NCBI GenBank assembly: GCA_964017065.1
Contig: OZ024785.1
Coordinates: 3,491,142-3,555,141 of the forward strand
Origin: Haliclona indistincta
Taxonomy: Eukaryota; Porifera; Demospongiae; Haplosclerida; Chalinidae
Length of the DNA: 64,000 bases
Direction of reading: 5' to 3'
In this document: positions 45,377-56,614 of the stretch, piece by piece
Layout of the letters: every line of letters starts with the position of its first letter
How positions within the stretch are numbered: the first letter of the stretch is position 1
Notes under the pieces: generated by a model
Databases searched by the model: none
What the model was told of the DNA's origin: nothing
The model's input: the letters and a program-made list of their open reading frames with translations, nothing else
Translations under genes and position numbers: made by a program

Positions 45377-47696
45377 ATGCCCCAGTCAAAACTGTCACTA
45401 GCAATAACTCTCGGGCTTTCTCTCCTTCAGCTAGGATTAATCGCCAATGCTTCAGGTAGCTGCAGTATTTGTTACACCATCAACTCTGTAATCGTCTACT
45501 TGCAGATGTGATTACAGAGAGCCCAGTATCAGTGACTACCCTGGGAGGGACCAATGCTCTGTTCCACTGTGCTGGTAATGGTGTCGGTATAGTATGGATA
45601 GTGGATGGACTACCACTGACATATCAAAGCATTGTGGAACGAGGAATAAGTTATTTTACAATAACATCATCAGGCACAGTACAGTCCACTCTCACTGTAC
45701 CAGCAACACTAGTGAACAATGGCACTACTGTACAGTGTGTCATCAATACAGCATTCATTGGTGGTGTACAAGTAGTCAGTAACTCCTCTACTCTAACGAT
45801 ACTACCAGGTATAGCACTGTAGTACACTGTGTGATGATTATGATTCTGATTCAGGTATTGGTCCAGTTGTCAACGTAAGATTCATTTCATCATTCAGCAT
45901 TGTCGCATGGGATCCTCCAGCAACTGCTGGTGTACTCAGTGGTCTCTCCTATATAGTGATTGTGATGAACAACAATACTAGTGAAGTGATTGTTAGTGAC
46001 ACTACCATGGACACCAACTATCCACTACCTGCTGGTCTCAATATACCGTGTCAGTACTACACAGCTAATGTGACAGCATTCTCATCTCAGCATCATAGTA
46101 AGAGTGTGGTTACTGGACAGAGGACACCAGGAGGTATGATTCATGCTACACGCATGTATACATGTAGCACAGTTATAATAACATTCTCTAGATTATTATG
46201 ACCTGGCAAGTGTGCCAAGGATTGTAGTAGCCAGCTATAGCACCACTCAATCTGCTGTTACCTTCACTGTTAATATTGAAGAGGTATATGTTATAATTAT
46301 GTAGCAGAAGTATTTTAATATACCTAAAATAAGTATTGTTCTATTATAGCAAAGTGCTCAAGTTTGTCCTGGGCAAGACTTGATGTCTGTTACGTATCCA
46401 ACATCAAACACTGATGACAGAGTCACTCATGATGAACTGCCTCTAGCATATGCTGGTGAAGTGAATTACACAGCCATTGTAGAAAGTGGATTTCTCTGTG
46501 CAGCTGACATTAAGATCATTTTCGATAGCAGAGAAGAAATTGATATCATGACTGTGTTCTTCAGTAAGTCATGACTAGTTGATGTTGTGTAGTGTTCAAT
46601 CTGCTCATACTGTGACAGGTTCCTATAATGTTCAAGACTGTGATGTATCCAGTGACCAGCACACTAGCTCCATACTAGTGGAGTGTACATTTGCCATCAA
46701 TTCAACAGCACCAGGGATTGTAGTGATACAAGATGACCAGAGCCAATATTCCATTAACAAGACACTGCAGAGACTGCTGCAGGATAGTGATAAAGGATCT
46801 GTCAACATTACTGGTCTACCAGCAGGAGAGTATAGTGTGAGAGTGTATGACAACAGTCCAGCTACTGACAGCACTAGTGCTGCATATCAGCATTCTCAGT
46901 TAATACACATTATGGAACTACCTAGTCCTTATCCTTCAAGTATTATGTCATCTATCATACTCCCATCAGGTATGTCATGTATAGTGCTGTACACCTACAA
47001 ATACAATCAAGACATTAATGGTTTTTCTTTTAGAATCTTCAAAAAGTTTTTTGATGCATTCAAGTTCCTTCTTGTTTAGCAACAGTGTCACTCCTAGTGT
47101 GGTGCTTGAGTCAACAACAGGTTATTCAGCAAATAATAGTCCATGTCACTACTTCAGTATACTGTGCTGCTTTGTGGATCATTGTGTATGCAATTCTAGT
47201 CCAACTGAGAGTTTGTTTGTGCTTATCATGATACAGTACACACAATTGTCTCTCTCTATTACATATTGCATACTTTAGCATCAGAATATATAATGTTGAT
47301 GACTGATTGAGTGCTGTATACATGCAGATATTTTCATCTCTGTCATCATTGTTGGACCATTGTTAGCTCTGCTTGTGATACTGATTGTGGTCTTCACTTC
47401 TATAGTGTGTGCTGCATGTGCTGTTACTATTAGAAGAAATCAACGCATTATAGGTATCTAATGAATGAGTATTTAATTGTAGCATTAAATAATTTCTAGC
47501 TGCAGGTGTTATTGATCATGTTCCAGTTGATGATAATCCTGCTTACATCACAATGAAGAGGATCACCTTGAACAAGAACACTGCTTATGAGACTGTTAAT
47601 ATGAAAGACTGTCATTATGAGACTGTTACTGTAGCTACTGGTGACTATGAGACTATCAACACTACTGCTTACGAGAATGTTAACATTGCTAGTTGA
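45377..47696 (+). CDS. Receptor R7: intact Ig/FN3-like receptor with type A ITSM/ITAM-like tail
   Basis: Nine exons: 45377-45455, 45506-45808, 45855-46133, 46192-46283, 46350-46563, 46619-46969, 47034-47120, 47328-47453 and 47506-47696, all GT-AG and in phase, give 573 residues. Order: signal peptide (LSLAITLGLSLLQLGLIANA), Ig (27-127; FHC, VWIVDG, VQC), FN3-1 (128-220), FN3-2 (221-322), beta module (323-439), stalk (440-468), helix in 469-510 (VIIVGPLLALLVILIVVFTS) with RRNQ after it, and a 63-residue tail. Tail tyrosines: NPAYITM (tail residue 14), TAYETV (28), HYETV (38), DYETI (48), TAYENV (56). TxYxxV fits ITSM, YETV-x6-YETV has ITAM spacing, NPxY fits PTB domains and YxxM fits PI3K SH2 domains. 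The best reference copy in the window. Ligand unknown. Confidence 0.82.
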
Positions 47697-48049
47697 GAGT
47701 TCTGGCTTTTTATGCATGCATTTTATACAAAGAATTTTGGACCATTCACCAAATTTTGTCCCTGCAAAATTAAGTAACTCAACACTGATATACTAGTACA
47801 GTGATTTGGTTGTTATCTCATAATAGCCGGATAACATGGAGCTGTTATACTGAACAACAGAGCAAGAAGTGACTCAATATAGTTATCATGGCAACAAAGC
47901 AATAATACAATGCATAGAGTTTGGCTGTTATGTATTTTCTTACTAGCAACTAATATGCACACAATCCACATTCTGAGCCTGCAATCCACATTCTGAGCAC
48001 AAACCACATTCTGAGCATTATAATAAACTACACACACTATCATAGCCGC

Positions 48050-48110
48050 TACCTCCAAGTTAAGATATACTGACAACATGATGGAAGTATTGTCTTTACG
48101 AGTCTTGAAT
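48050..48110 (-). pseudogene. Antisense fragment of a receptor FN3-2 exon
   Basis: About 58 bases here match, in reverse complement, the end of the FN3-2 exon of R4 and its donor (13441-13500). Shared words include CTCCAAGTTAAGAT and GATGGAAGTATTGTCTTTAC. The orientation is opposite to every other receptor exon in the window. Confidence 0.6.
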
Positions 48111-48119
48111 ATACAAGAC

Positions 48120-48776
48120 TCTGCAGCAAATTCTCCAGTAAAAGTAAGCTATTACTATGGATGCTTTAACTGCTACTGACTACTTGATCTTCATATAGTT
48201 CACAATATCAGACTCACCATCACCACCTCGATCACCACCAGCACCATCACAATATGCACAAGATCTGAGCTACCCTACACAAGAGACCACCTACACTACT
48301 GATGACTCACTGAGACCTTTTATTAAGGTTTGCTAATCGCCTCTTGACTATGACATAATATTTACTATTTTTATCAGCCTTCTCCTCAACTGTCCTCTCC
48401 TTCTCAACCCAAACCAGTACATCCTGTTCCGGAATCATCGACTACAGCTGACTCATTGGATCAACTAATAGTAAGCAGTGTGTGAGTGCACTGTTTGTGC
48501 GTGCATGCATGAGTATGTGCTTGTGTGGGTGTGTGGAAAGACTAATTTATCTTTCTAACAGAAGGACGTACCACCATCTGATCCAGCTGAAGAGGTGAGG
48601 CTTTGCATCAATAACAACACTACTTTGTACATGTGATGTTACAGTCTTGATTTATTGTGCTGCTGTATAATAGTAGTATTCCTCTTCTACATGTTCAGGA
48701 TGAAGAGTCTTATCTTACTACTATGGGAAAGGAAGTGTCTAAGAAATCCAAGACTCGACCATACTTTGTCAAATAG
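48120..48776 (+). CDS. Open type C cytoplasmic-tail cassette (possible alternative tail of R7)
   Basis: Exons to 48146 (SAANSPVK), 48199-48327 (FTISDSPSPPRSPPAPSQYA ... DDSLRPFIK), 48378-48470 (PSPQLSSPSQPKPVHPVPES), 48562-48594 (KDVPPSDPAEE) and 48699-48776 (DEESYLTTMGKEVSKK ... RPYFVK-stop) are all open, in phase 0, with good splice sites. There is no signal peptide or helix. The nearest upstream helix is that of R7, whose own tail exon ends at 47696. The cassette is either an alternative 3' end for R7 or a relic of an unequal exchange. Tyrosines: QYAQDL, SYPT, TYTT, SYLTTM. The first exon of the cassette is not certain. Confidence 0.5.
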
Positions 48777-48995
48777 GATGTTTCAAAATAGAACACACCA
48801 TAATACATGTACAGGATTTATTTATTGTTATCAACCAGATATTAACATAGCTCATGATCTATGGTTCATGTAATCTACAGTTAGGAAAACAGTTATGTTT
48901 ACTTAGCTCAATACGTAGGAGGATAAGGGACCAGCCCCTCCTCCTCTGTGTTTGTACATGTATGCATTTTTCTTGAACTAGAGTTGACAGCAGCC

Positions 48996-51819
48996 ATGTA
49001 CATGTATACGGTGTTTCTCTGCTTCTTGATCATGAGTACAACTACTAGCCATAGTTCAGCTGCTGGTAAATACTTAATGGAGTGAGACAAGGTCTTGTAA
49101 TTTCTATCTCTATAGCACTCACAGAGGGTCCAGTGTCAGTGAGTGCACTGGTTGGAGAGAATGCTCTGTTCCACTGTAATGGTAGTGGTATCTTTGTAAT
49201 ATGGAAAGTGGATGGATTATCACATCAAAATCCAAGCATCATTAATCGAGGAATCACTCAACACACAGTATTATCATCAGGCACAGTACAGTCCACTCTC
49301 ACTGTACCAGCAACACTAGTGAACAATGGCACTACTGTACAGTGTGTGATCTATCCTGGTGAGGTGACCAGCAACAATGCTACACTGACTGTTCTCCCTA
49401 TACCTGGTGAGCTGTACAGGACTAATGTACTGATAACATATCATACTATCCTATATTGTACAGGTATTGGACAGGTTCGTAATGTCAGGTTCACTTCATC
49501 ACTCAGTGACGTACAATGGGATCGTCCATTGACTGCTCTGAGTGGTCTCATGTATAAGGTCACTACGATGGACATGAACACTGGTCAAATTGTTGTCAAT
49601 GAAACTACCAATAATACCTTTTGTCCTCTACCTCCTCTCAAGCTGTGTCAGAACTATATTGTTAATGTGACAGCATTCTCATCTCAGCAACAAGGTGATA
49701 GTGTGGTTACTGATCTGAGACCACCAGGAAGTGAGTGTGTTGGTTATTGGTTGAACAGTGCGAGTTGATACTGATTTTCATTTTATAGATAACTATCGAT
49801 TCAAAGCTATATTGTCACAAGACCTTGTCTTCAGAGAACCTTCAATTGTAGAATTCCTTTTCACGCTACGTGTAGTAGTATGTTAGATCTAGCAGTTGTA
49901 ACTATTAGAAATTAATATTATTCTTTTTCCAGGTATCAGGTGTGCCATGCCCTGATCAGAGACTAACATTTCAGTCGTACCCTCAATCCAACACATCTGA
50001 TATCACTAACCATCCTGAGCTAGTGATAATGAGCAGTGGAGATATCGTATACTCCATCACTACTGGTATTGAGAGGAAGCAACACTACACAGCTACTATC
50101 AGCCTTGTTAGTAATGAAGGAATTATACAAGAATTGAATATAACATTCAGTGAGTTAGTCCTGACTCTTTGATAGTATTATTTTGATGATCATGATAAAG
50201 GTACATTTGATGTTCAAGACTGTGATGTATCCAGTGACCAGCACACTAGCTCCTAGCCTAGTACTGCAGTTTTAATGAATCTTGCAAAATGTATTGTGCA
50301 CGAAACGCCCTTTGCACATGCGCAATAGCTAGAAATAATACTAAGAAGTTACTAAACTAGCTATTGCGCATGTGCAAGGACGTTGACATGCTTGGCAAAT
50401 TTTGCAAGATTCACTAAAATTGCAGTACCTAGTCGTTAAATTAACGCCTAGTATCAAATGCACACGCATGCGCGAATAAAATGGGCGGGGACAGATGTAG
50501 CATGCTTTCACATTGTGCCAGTACGGACATCTAACCAACCGTGGATACTCGTAGCTACAGGATTGTTTGTCCAAGTTTGCTGCCAACTACGTCTTGTCGT
50601 TCGTTAGTATTCGAATTTCTTAGTCAGCAAAACTGAAGCACGAGGTCAGTAAACATGTCACAAACGTGAACGGAAAATATCCGGTATTACTGGAATGTCG
50701 GGGAAAATTCGCGCATGCGTATACATTTGAAACTAGGCGCTCTATTTGGCGCCGAGGTACTAGGCTAACTAGCTCCATACTAGTGGAGTGTACATTTGCC
50801 ATCAATTCAACAGCACCAGGGATTGTAGTGATACAAGATGACCAGAGTCAATATACCATCAACAAGACACTGCAGAGACTGCTGCAGGATAGTGATAAAG
50901 GATCTGTCAACATTACTGGTCTACCAGCAGGAGAGTATAGTGTGAGAGTGTATGACAACAGTCCAGCTACTGACAGCACTAGTGCTGCATATCAGCATTC
51001 TCAGTTAATACACATTGTAGAACTAACTAGTCCTTATCCTTCAAGTATTATTTCATCTATCATACTCCCATCAGGTATGTCATGTATAGTGCTGTACACC
51101 TACAAATACAATCATGATGGATTAATGGTTTTTCTTTTAGAATCTTCAACAAGTATTTTGATGCATTCAAGTTCCTTCTTGTTTAGCAACAGTGTCACTC
51201 CTAGTGTGGTGCTCAGTTGAGTCAACAACAGGTTATTCAGCAAATAATAGTCCATGTCACTACTTCAGTATACTGTGCTGCTTTGTGGATCATTGTTTAT
51301 GCAATTCTAGTCCAACAGAGAGTTTGTTTGTGTATATCATGATACAGTACACACAATTGTCTCTCTCTCTAATACATATTGCATTATACTTTAACATCAG
51401 AATAATATTTTTATAATGTTGATGATTGATTGAGTACTGTATTCATGCAGATATTTCCATCTCTGTCATCATTGTTGGACCATTGTTAGCTCTGCTTGTG
51501 ATACTGATTGTGGTCTTCACTACTATAGTGTGTGCTGCACGTGCTGTTACTATTAGAAGAAATCAACACATTATAGGTATCTAATGAATAAGTATTTAAT
51601 TGTAGCATTAAATAATTTCTAGCTGCAGGTGTTATTGATCATGTTCCAGTTGATGATAATCTTGCTTACATCACAATGAAGAGGATCACCTTGAACAAGA
51701 ACACTGCTTATGAGACTGTTAATATGAAAGACTGTCATTACGAGACTGTTACTATAGCTACTGGTGACTATGAGACTATCAACACTAGTGCTTATGAGAA
51801 TGTTAACATTACTAGTTGA
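48996..51819 (+). pseudogene. Receptor R8: Ig/FN3-like receptor broken by an exonic MITE
   Basis: Exons: signal 48996-49065, Ig 49116-49406 (FHC, IWKVDG, VQC), FN3-1 49464-49730, FN3-2 49789-49871 and 49933-50149, beta module 50201-51074 interrupted by 50253-50767, stalk 51141-51231, helix 51451-51576, tail 51629-51819. The insertion plus its duplication adds 523 bases to the exon, shifting the frame and adding stops. Independently, the stalk exon is 91 nt against 87 in R7 because of an extra CAGT, which shifts the frame again. The five-tyrosine type A tail is intact except NPAY, which is NLAY. The N-terminal half is fully open, so a secreted Ig-FN3-FN3 product is possible. Closest to R2 and R3 (IGQVRNVRF). 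Confidence 0.75.
50253..50767. mobile_element. 515-bp MITE in the R8 beta-module exon, 8-bp TSD
   Basis: Flanked by ACTAGCTC (50245-50252, 50768-50775). Ends CTAGCCTAGTAC and GTACTAGGCTA are inverted. Its left third is itself a fold-back (50264-50430; GCACATGCGCAATAGCTA against TAGCTATTGCGCATGTGC), probably a second nested unit. An 8-bp duplication suggests hAT. Confidence 0.82.
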
Positions 51820-52184
51820 GAGTTTTGGCTTCATACTTGCATTTCAATTTTGAATCGTTCACCAAATTTCGTCACCGCAAATTAAGTAACTCAACACTGA
51901 TACACTAGCATTGTGATTTGCTGGTTGTCTCATAATAGCCGGATAACACGGAGCTGTCATTTTGAACAACAGACCAAGAAGAGACTCAATAGGCAACCAA
52001 TGATATAAATGCACAGATTTTGGCTGTTATTTATTATCTTAGGGACTTAAGCGCACAACCACATTCTGTAAACAATTCTCTTCTATACATATACTATACT
52101 GACTTATGTAACCGCAATGCTCCATCACTTAGTTATTTCTGTGCCTAAACTGCACGAACGTTCTGGTCGATAAGGAGTCTGATC

Positions 52185-52689
52185 ATGAAATCAACAGTGA
52201 TGATTCTCTATGTATGGATGATGTGTACAAATACTTATGGTAGTTATGACAAGAGCTAGGCATGTATCTCTGATTGTACACAACTATGGCTGACTATGAC
52301 CATAACACAGAGTATGCTTATAATTATAGCATGTGCCAATATAACTATCTTCAATGTTATTGTTGTTTCTGTGTACAGATAGTTTTCCTTCTATCACCAT
52401 ATCTGCTATTGATACTGGGCTTAGTCTAATACTGCTACTTTTGATACTAACTGCGATGATTGCTATAGTGTGTGTAGCAATGAACAAAAACAAGAACAGA
52501 GGTATTAGAATGATTCGTATCCAAAGTCAGACATTTTTTCCACTAGGTGTTATTGATCATGTTCCAGTTGATGATAATCCTGCTTACATCACAATGAAGA
52601 GGATCACCTTGAACAAGAACACTGCTTATGAGACTGTTAATATAAATGAGGCTATCAATACAGGTGCAGTTTATGAGACTGTATTATAA
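52185..52689 (+). CDS. R9: 106-aa mini-receptor (signal peptide, helix, type A tail, no ectodomain)
   Basis: Three exons, 52185-52239, 52379-52501 and 52547-52689, join in phase 1 to 107 codons including the stop. The signal peptide MKSTVMILYVWMMCTNT resembles that of R5. It is followed by only about ten outside residues (DSFPSITISA), then the helix TGLSLILLLLILTAMIAIVC preceded by an Asp (SAID), then NKNKNRG and a tail with NPAYITM, TAYETV and VYETVL. A relic of an R4-like stalk exon (GACTATGACCATAACACAG at about 52293) lies unspliced in intron 1. The gene therefore arose by deletion of all ectodomain exons while keeping compatible phases. In outline it resembles DAP12/CD3zeta-type adaptors, which is only an analogy. 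It could also be an unexpressed relic. Confidence 0.6.
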
Positions 52690-52982
52690 GTGACTGTTAG
52701 CATGAACCATTAGAAAACCAATCATGCATGCATTCATTGTTCTTCATAAGGCACACTATTATTTAACAGTCATTGTGCCGCCGAATAATCACACTCATCA
52801 ACACAGTTTTCAGAAGATTTTTCCTCTAGTAATCAGCACCTACCGTGAAAGAACCAGTTGTTGATACACACTCATCTCCTATTAATAGCTCATTTACCAG
52901 AACCAGCTATTGATACATGGACACCAGTATGCATGTAGAGTTGCCTGCTTTAGCATAATCATCAACACAACAACTACAGCAA

Positions 52983-53213
52983 ATGTTTTTACTGATGATG
53001 TGCCTAGCTAGCAGTGCAGTACCTCCAGTAACTGAACAACTTATTCCAGCAGCAAGCATGATCAAACAGCTTCACAGACACAAACTGCACGTTACACTTG
53101 ATCAATCTACATCTGTGCACTCTGATTGCTTTCTACACACGTTCAAGATGAAGAGTGTTATTGTCACTACTATGAGAAGGGAAGTGCAGTCTAAGAAATC
53201 CAAGACTCAATGA
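52983..53213 (+). pseudogene. Strongly decayed type C tail relic
   Basis: The region from 52983 resembles 43490 and 7560, and the end (SVIVTTMRREVQSKKSKTQ-stop) is a mutated terminal exon. The key Tyr of SYLTTM is lost and the acceptor CAG reads AAG. It lies 180 bases before the next signal peptide, as with the other cassettes. Confidence 0.5.
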
Positions 53214-53388
53214 TCTTTTGTAAAAATAGAATAATCATTGACCAGAATGTACCATAATAAATGCACAGAATTCATTAGCTCGTGATTATGGAAATGCACG
53301 AAAAATAACCTGGAAAACAGGGGCTCAATACGCCTTCAAGTTTGCGTGGCATACGTGTACGCTCGTCGTGTTGGAGTTGACGGCAGCC

Positions 53389-55478
53389 ATGTACACGTTC
53401 ACGGTGGTTCTCAGCTTCTTGATCGCGAGTACAGCTACTAGTTCAGCTGCCAGTAATAGAACAAGTTATGAGTGAGATAAGGTTCTGTGATTTCTATTCT
53501 CTAGCACTCACAGAGGGTCCAGTGTCAGTGAGTGCACTGGTTGGAGAGAATGCTCTGTTCCACTGTAATGGTAGTGGTATCACTATAATATGGCGAGTGG
53601 ATAAATCATTAGCAACTGACTCTATCATTGTGGAGCGAGGAATCACTCAACACACAGTAACATCATCAGGCACAATACAGTCCACTCTCACTGTACCAGC
53701 AACACTAGTGAACAATGGCACTACTGTAGAATGTGGAGTAGTATCACTCAATGGGTTTGCTATCAGCAACAATGCTACACTGACTGTTCTCCCTATACCT
53801 GGTGAGCTTAGCAGGACAGTTCGACTAACTTGTTATCAAACTGTTTCTACAGGTATTGGACAGGTTCGTAATGTCAGGTTCACTTCATCACTCAGTGACG
53901 TACTGTGGGATCCTCCATTAGCTGCACCCAGTGGTCTCATGTATGAGGTCACTACGATGAACATGAACACTGGTCAAATTATTGTCAATAAAACTACCAA
54001 TAACACCTTCTGTCCACTACCTCCTCTCCAGTTTTGTCAGAACTATATTGTTAATGTGACAGCATTCTCATCTCAGCAACAAGGTGATAGTGTGGTTACT
54101 GACCTGAGACCAGAAGGAAGTGAGTGTGTTGGTTGAACAGTGCGAGTTGACACTTATTTTCAGATAACTATCGATTCGGAACTATATTGTCACAAGAGCT
54201 TGTCTTCAGCGAAACTTCAATAATTGTAGAATTCCTTGTCACACTACGTCTAATAGTATGTTAGATCCAGCAGTTGTAACTATAAAATTAATACTATACT
54301 TTTCAGATATCAGGTGTGCCATGTCCTGATCAGAGACTAACAGCTCAGACGTACCCTCAATCTAACACATCTGATATCACTAACCATCCTGAGCTAGTGA
54401 TAATGAGCAGTGGAGATATTGTATACTCTATCACTACTGGTATTGAGAGGAAGCAACACTACACAGCTACTATCAGCCTCGTTGGTAATGAAGGGATTGT
54501 GCAAGAGTTGTCTTTAACATTCAGTGAGTTAGTCTTGCATTACGATACTATTATTAATTCTTGATGATGATATTCATGACAAGGTACGTTTGATGTTCAA
54601 GACTGTAATGTATCCAGTGACCAGCACACTAGGTCCATGACCAGAGTCAATATACCATCAACAAGACACTACAGAGACTGCTGCAGGATAGTGATAAAGG
54701 ATCTGTCAACATTACTTGTCTACCAGCAGGAGAGTATGGTGTGAGAGTGTATGACAACAGTCCAGCTACTGACAGTCTGACAGCACTAGTGCTGCATATC
54801 AGCATTCTCAGTTAATACCCATTATGGGACTACCTAGTCCTTGTCCTTCAAGCATTATGTCATCTATCATACTCCCATCAGGTAAGTCATGTATAGTGCT
54901 GTACACCTACAAATACAATCAACTTTTTTAGCACATGCAAGTTCCTTCTTGTTTAGCAACAGTGTCACTCCTAATGTGGTGCTTGAGTCAGCAACAGGTA
55001 AATGATCAACAGAGAGTTTGCTCATGCATACTACACACCATTGTCTCTCTCTCTATATCACATACTGGTGTCACATACATTAATTTTGTACTTTAGCATC
55101 AAGATGATTGATAGTGCTGTATACATGCAGATATTTCCATCTCTGTCATCATTGTTGGACCATTGTTAGCGCTGCTTGTGATACTGATTGTGGTCTTCAC
55201 TACTATAGTGTGTGTTGCATGTGCTGTTACTATTAGAAGAAATCAACGGATTATAGGTATCTAATGAATATTTTGTAACTATTAATTTATTCTTTTATCA
55301 AAAATATTTAGCTACAGGTGTTATTGATCATGTTCCAGTTGATGATAATCCTGCTTACATCACAATGAAGAGGATCACCTTGAACAAGAACACTGCTTAT
55401 GAGACTGTTACTGTAGCTACTGGTGATTATGAGACTGTCAACACTAGTGATTATGAGAATGTTAACATTACTAGTTGA
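53389..55478 (+). pseudogene. Receptor R10: degenerate Ig/FN3-like receptor
   Basis: Exons: signal 53389-53452, Ig 53505-53801 (FHC, IWRVDK, VEC), FN3-1 53853-54119, FN3-2 54164-54250 and 54307-54523, beta module 54584-54881, stalk about 54928-54998, helix 55131-55256, tail 55318-55478. Lesions: the donor after the first FN3-2 exon reads CGTCTAATAG where the paralogues have CG(T/C)GTAATAG, and the beta module has lost about 90 bases and gained a duplicated GTCTGACAGC. The tail is open and has NPAYITM, TAYETV, DYETV and DYENV, with YETV-x6-YETV spacing. Signal, Ig and FN3-1 are intact, so a short secreted form cannot be excluded. Confidence 0.7.
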
Positions 55479-56614
55479 GTATCAGTTAGTAAAGTTGAGT
55501 TTTTTTTAAATGAAGCCATTCACTAAACTAAATTTTCCCTGCAAAATTCCTTATCTGATAAAGTACCATTGTGAATTGGTTGTTGTCTCATAATAGCTGG
55601 ATGACATGGAGCTGTTATACTGAACAACAGAGCAAGAAGATACTCGATATGACAACCAAAATTATACACAGATTTTAGCTCTTATTTATTTCTTATGCAC
55701 AAAATCCACATTCTATAAATAATTCACTTCAATAATGTACTGTACTGTTATATGTCAGTATCAGTAATTTTCTTCTTGATCTTGCTTGCTCGTTCCATTC
55801 TAGTTCCCGCCTATTCTAATCAACGCTCACTATCCAGCCTTATAATAAATATTTTAAAAGGCGTGGTTATGCGCTTGTTGCGCATTGCGCGGGAAAATTT
55901 TAGAACCCTAAAGCTGATGCAAGATCTAGAATCATGGGAGTCCTAGCTATAAAATTCAAGTGGCATAAGCCCAGGAACCACAGGTTCATACTGAATCGTC
56001 GTTTTTGGACTGGTCTGATGATAGACAATGTTTGGCAGTGCCAGCAGTTTCCGCTGTCGTCTCCCGATCTCTCTAGGACTGGCTGTTCTAATGGCGGTGT
56101 TTGCTACAGACGACCTAGTAGACGCCGAACAGCCAGGACCATGCAGTGAGTTGGCAGCACCTTGTACACACATCATGTGTGCCTTCAGGCGCTAACTGAA
56201 CCTCTGATCTGTGATTTGCTGTTTTATACACAAACACTACCATTGTCTAGAGCCGTGTCGTGTGTTGTTCCATCATGTCACTCGATCATGTCAGATCATC
56301 AGATATGCTTGCTCTACCCTAGCTGACTGGCTTATACTGGGCAAACCCAAGTTACAAAAACTGACTATTGTTCGGCTGTGAGGTCTGTAGTGTGTAGGTT
56401 AGTATTGTTAGATGAGCAGAGAGTTAGCATGTGTTGAAACAAAGGGAACATAATTAAATAATTAGATCATCTAACATGTGATGTCTGTATTTACTAACTA
56501 TATAATGAGTTCATCTTTGTACTTTGCTCATCTCAGCAATTACTGTCTGTACTTCAACCTGCATGATGACCTAGACACTGAGTAACTGATGTATCTTTAT
56601 CACTTCATTTGCAG

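Noticed and set aside
55752..55946. Signal-peptide-like start of R11
   Set aside because: Hydrophobic N-terminus is suggestive, but no credible donor joins it to 56615, so it was left out of the exon list.
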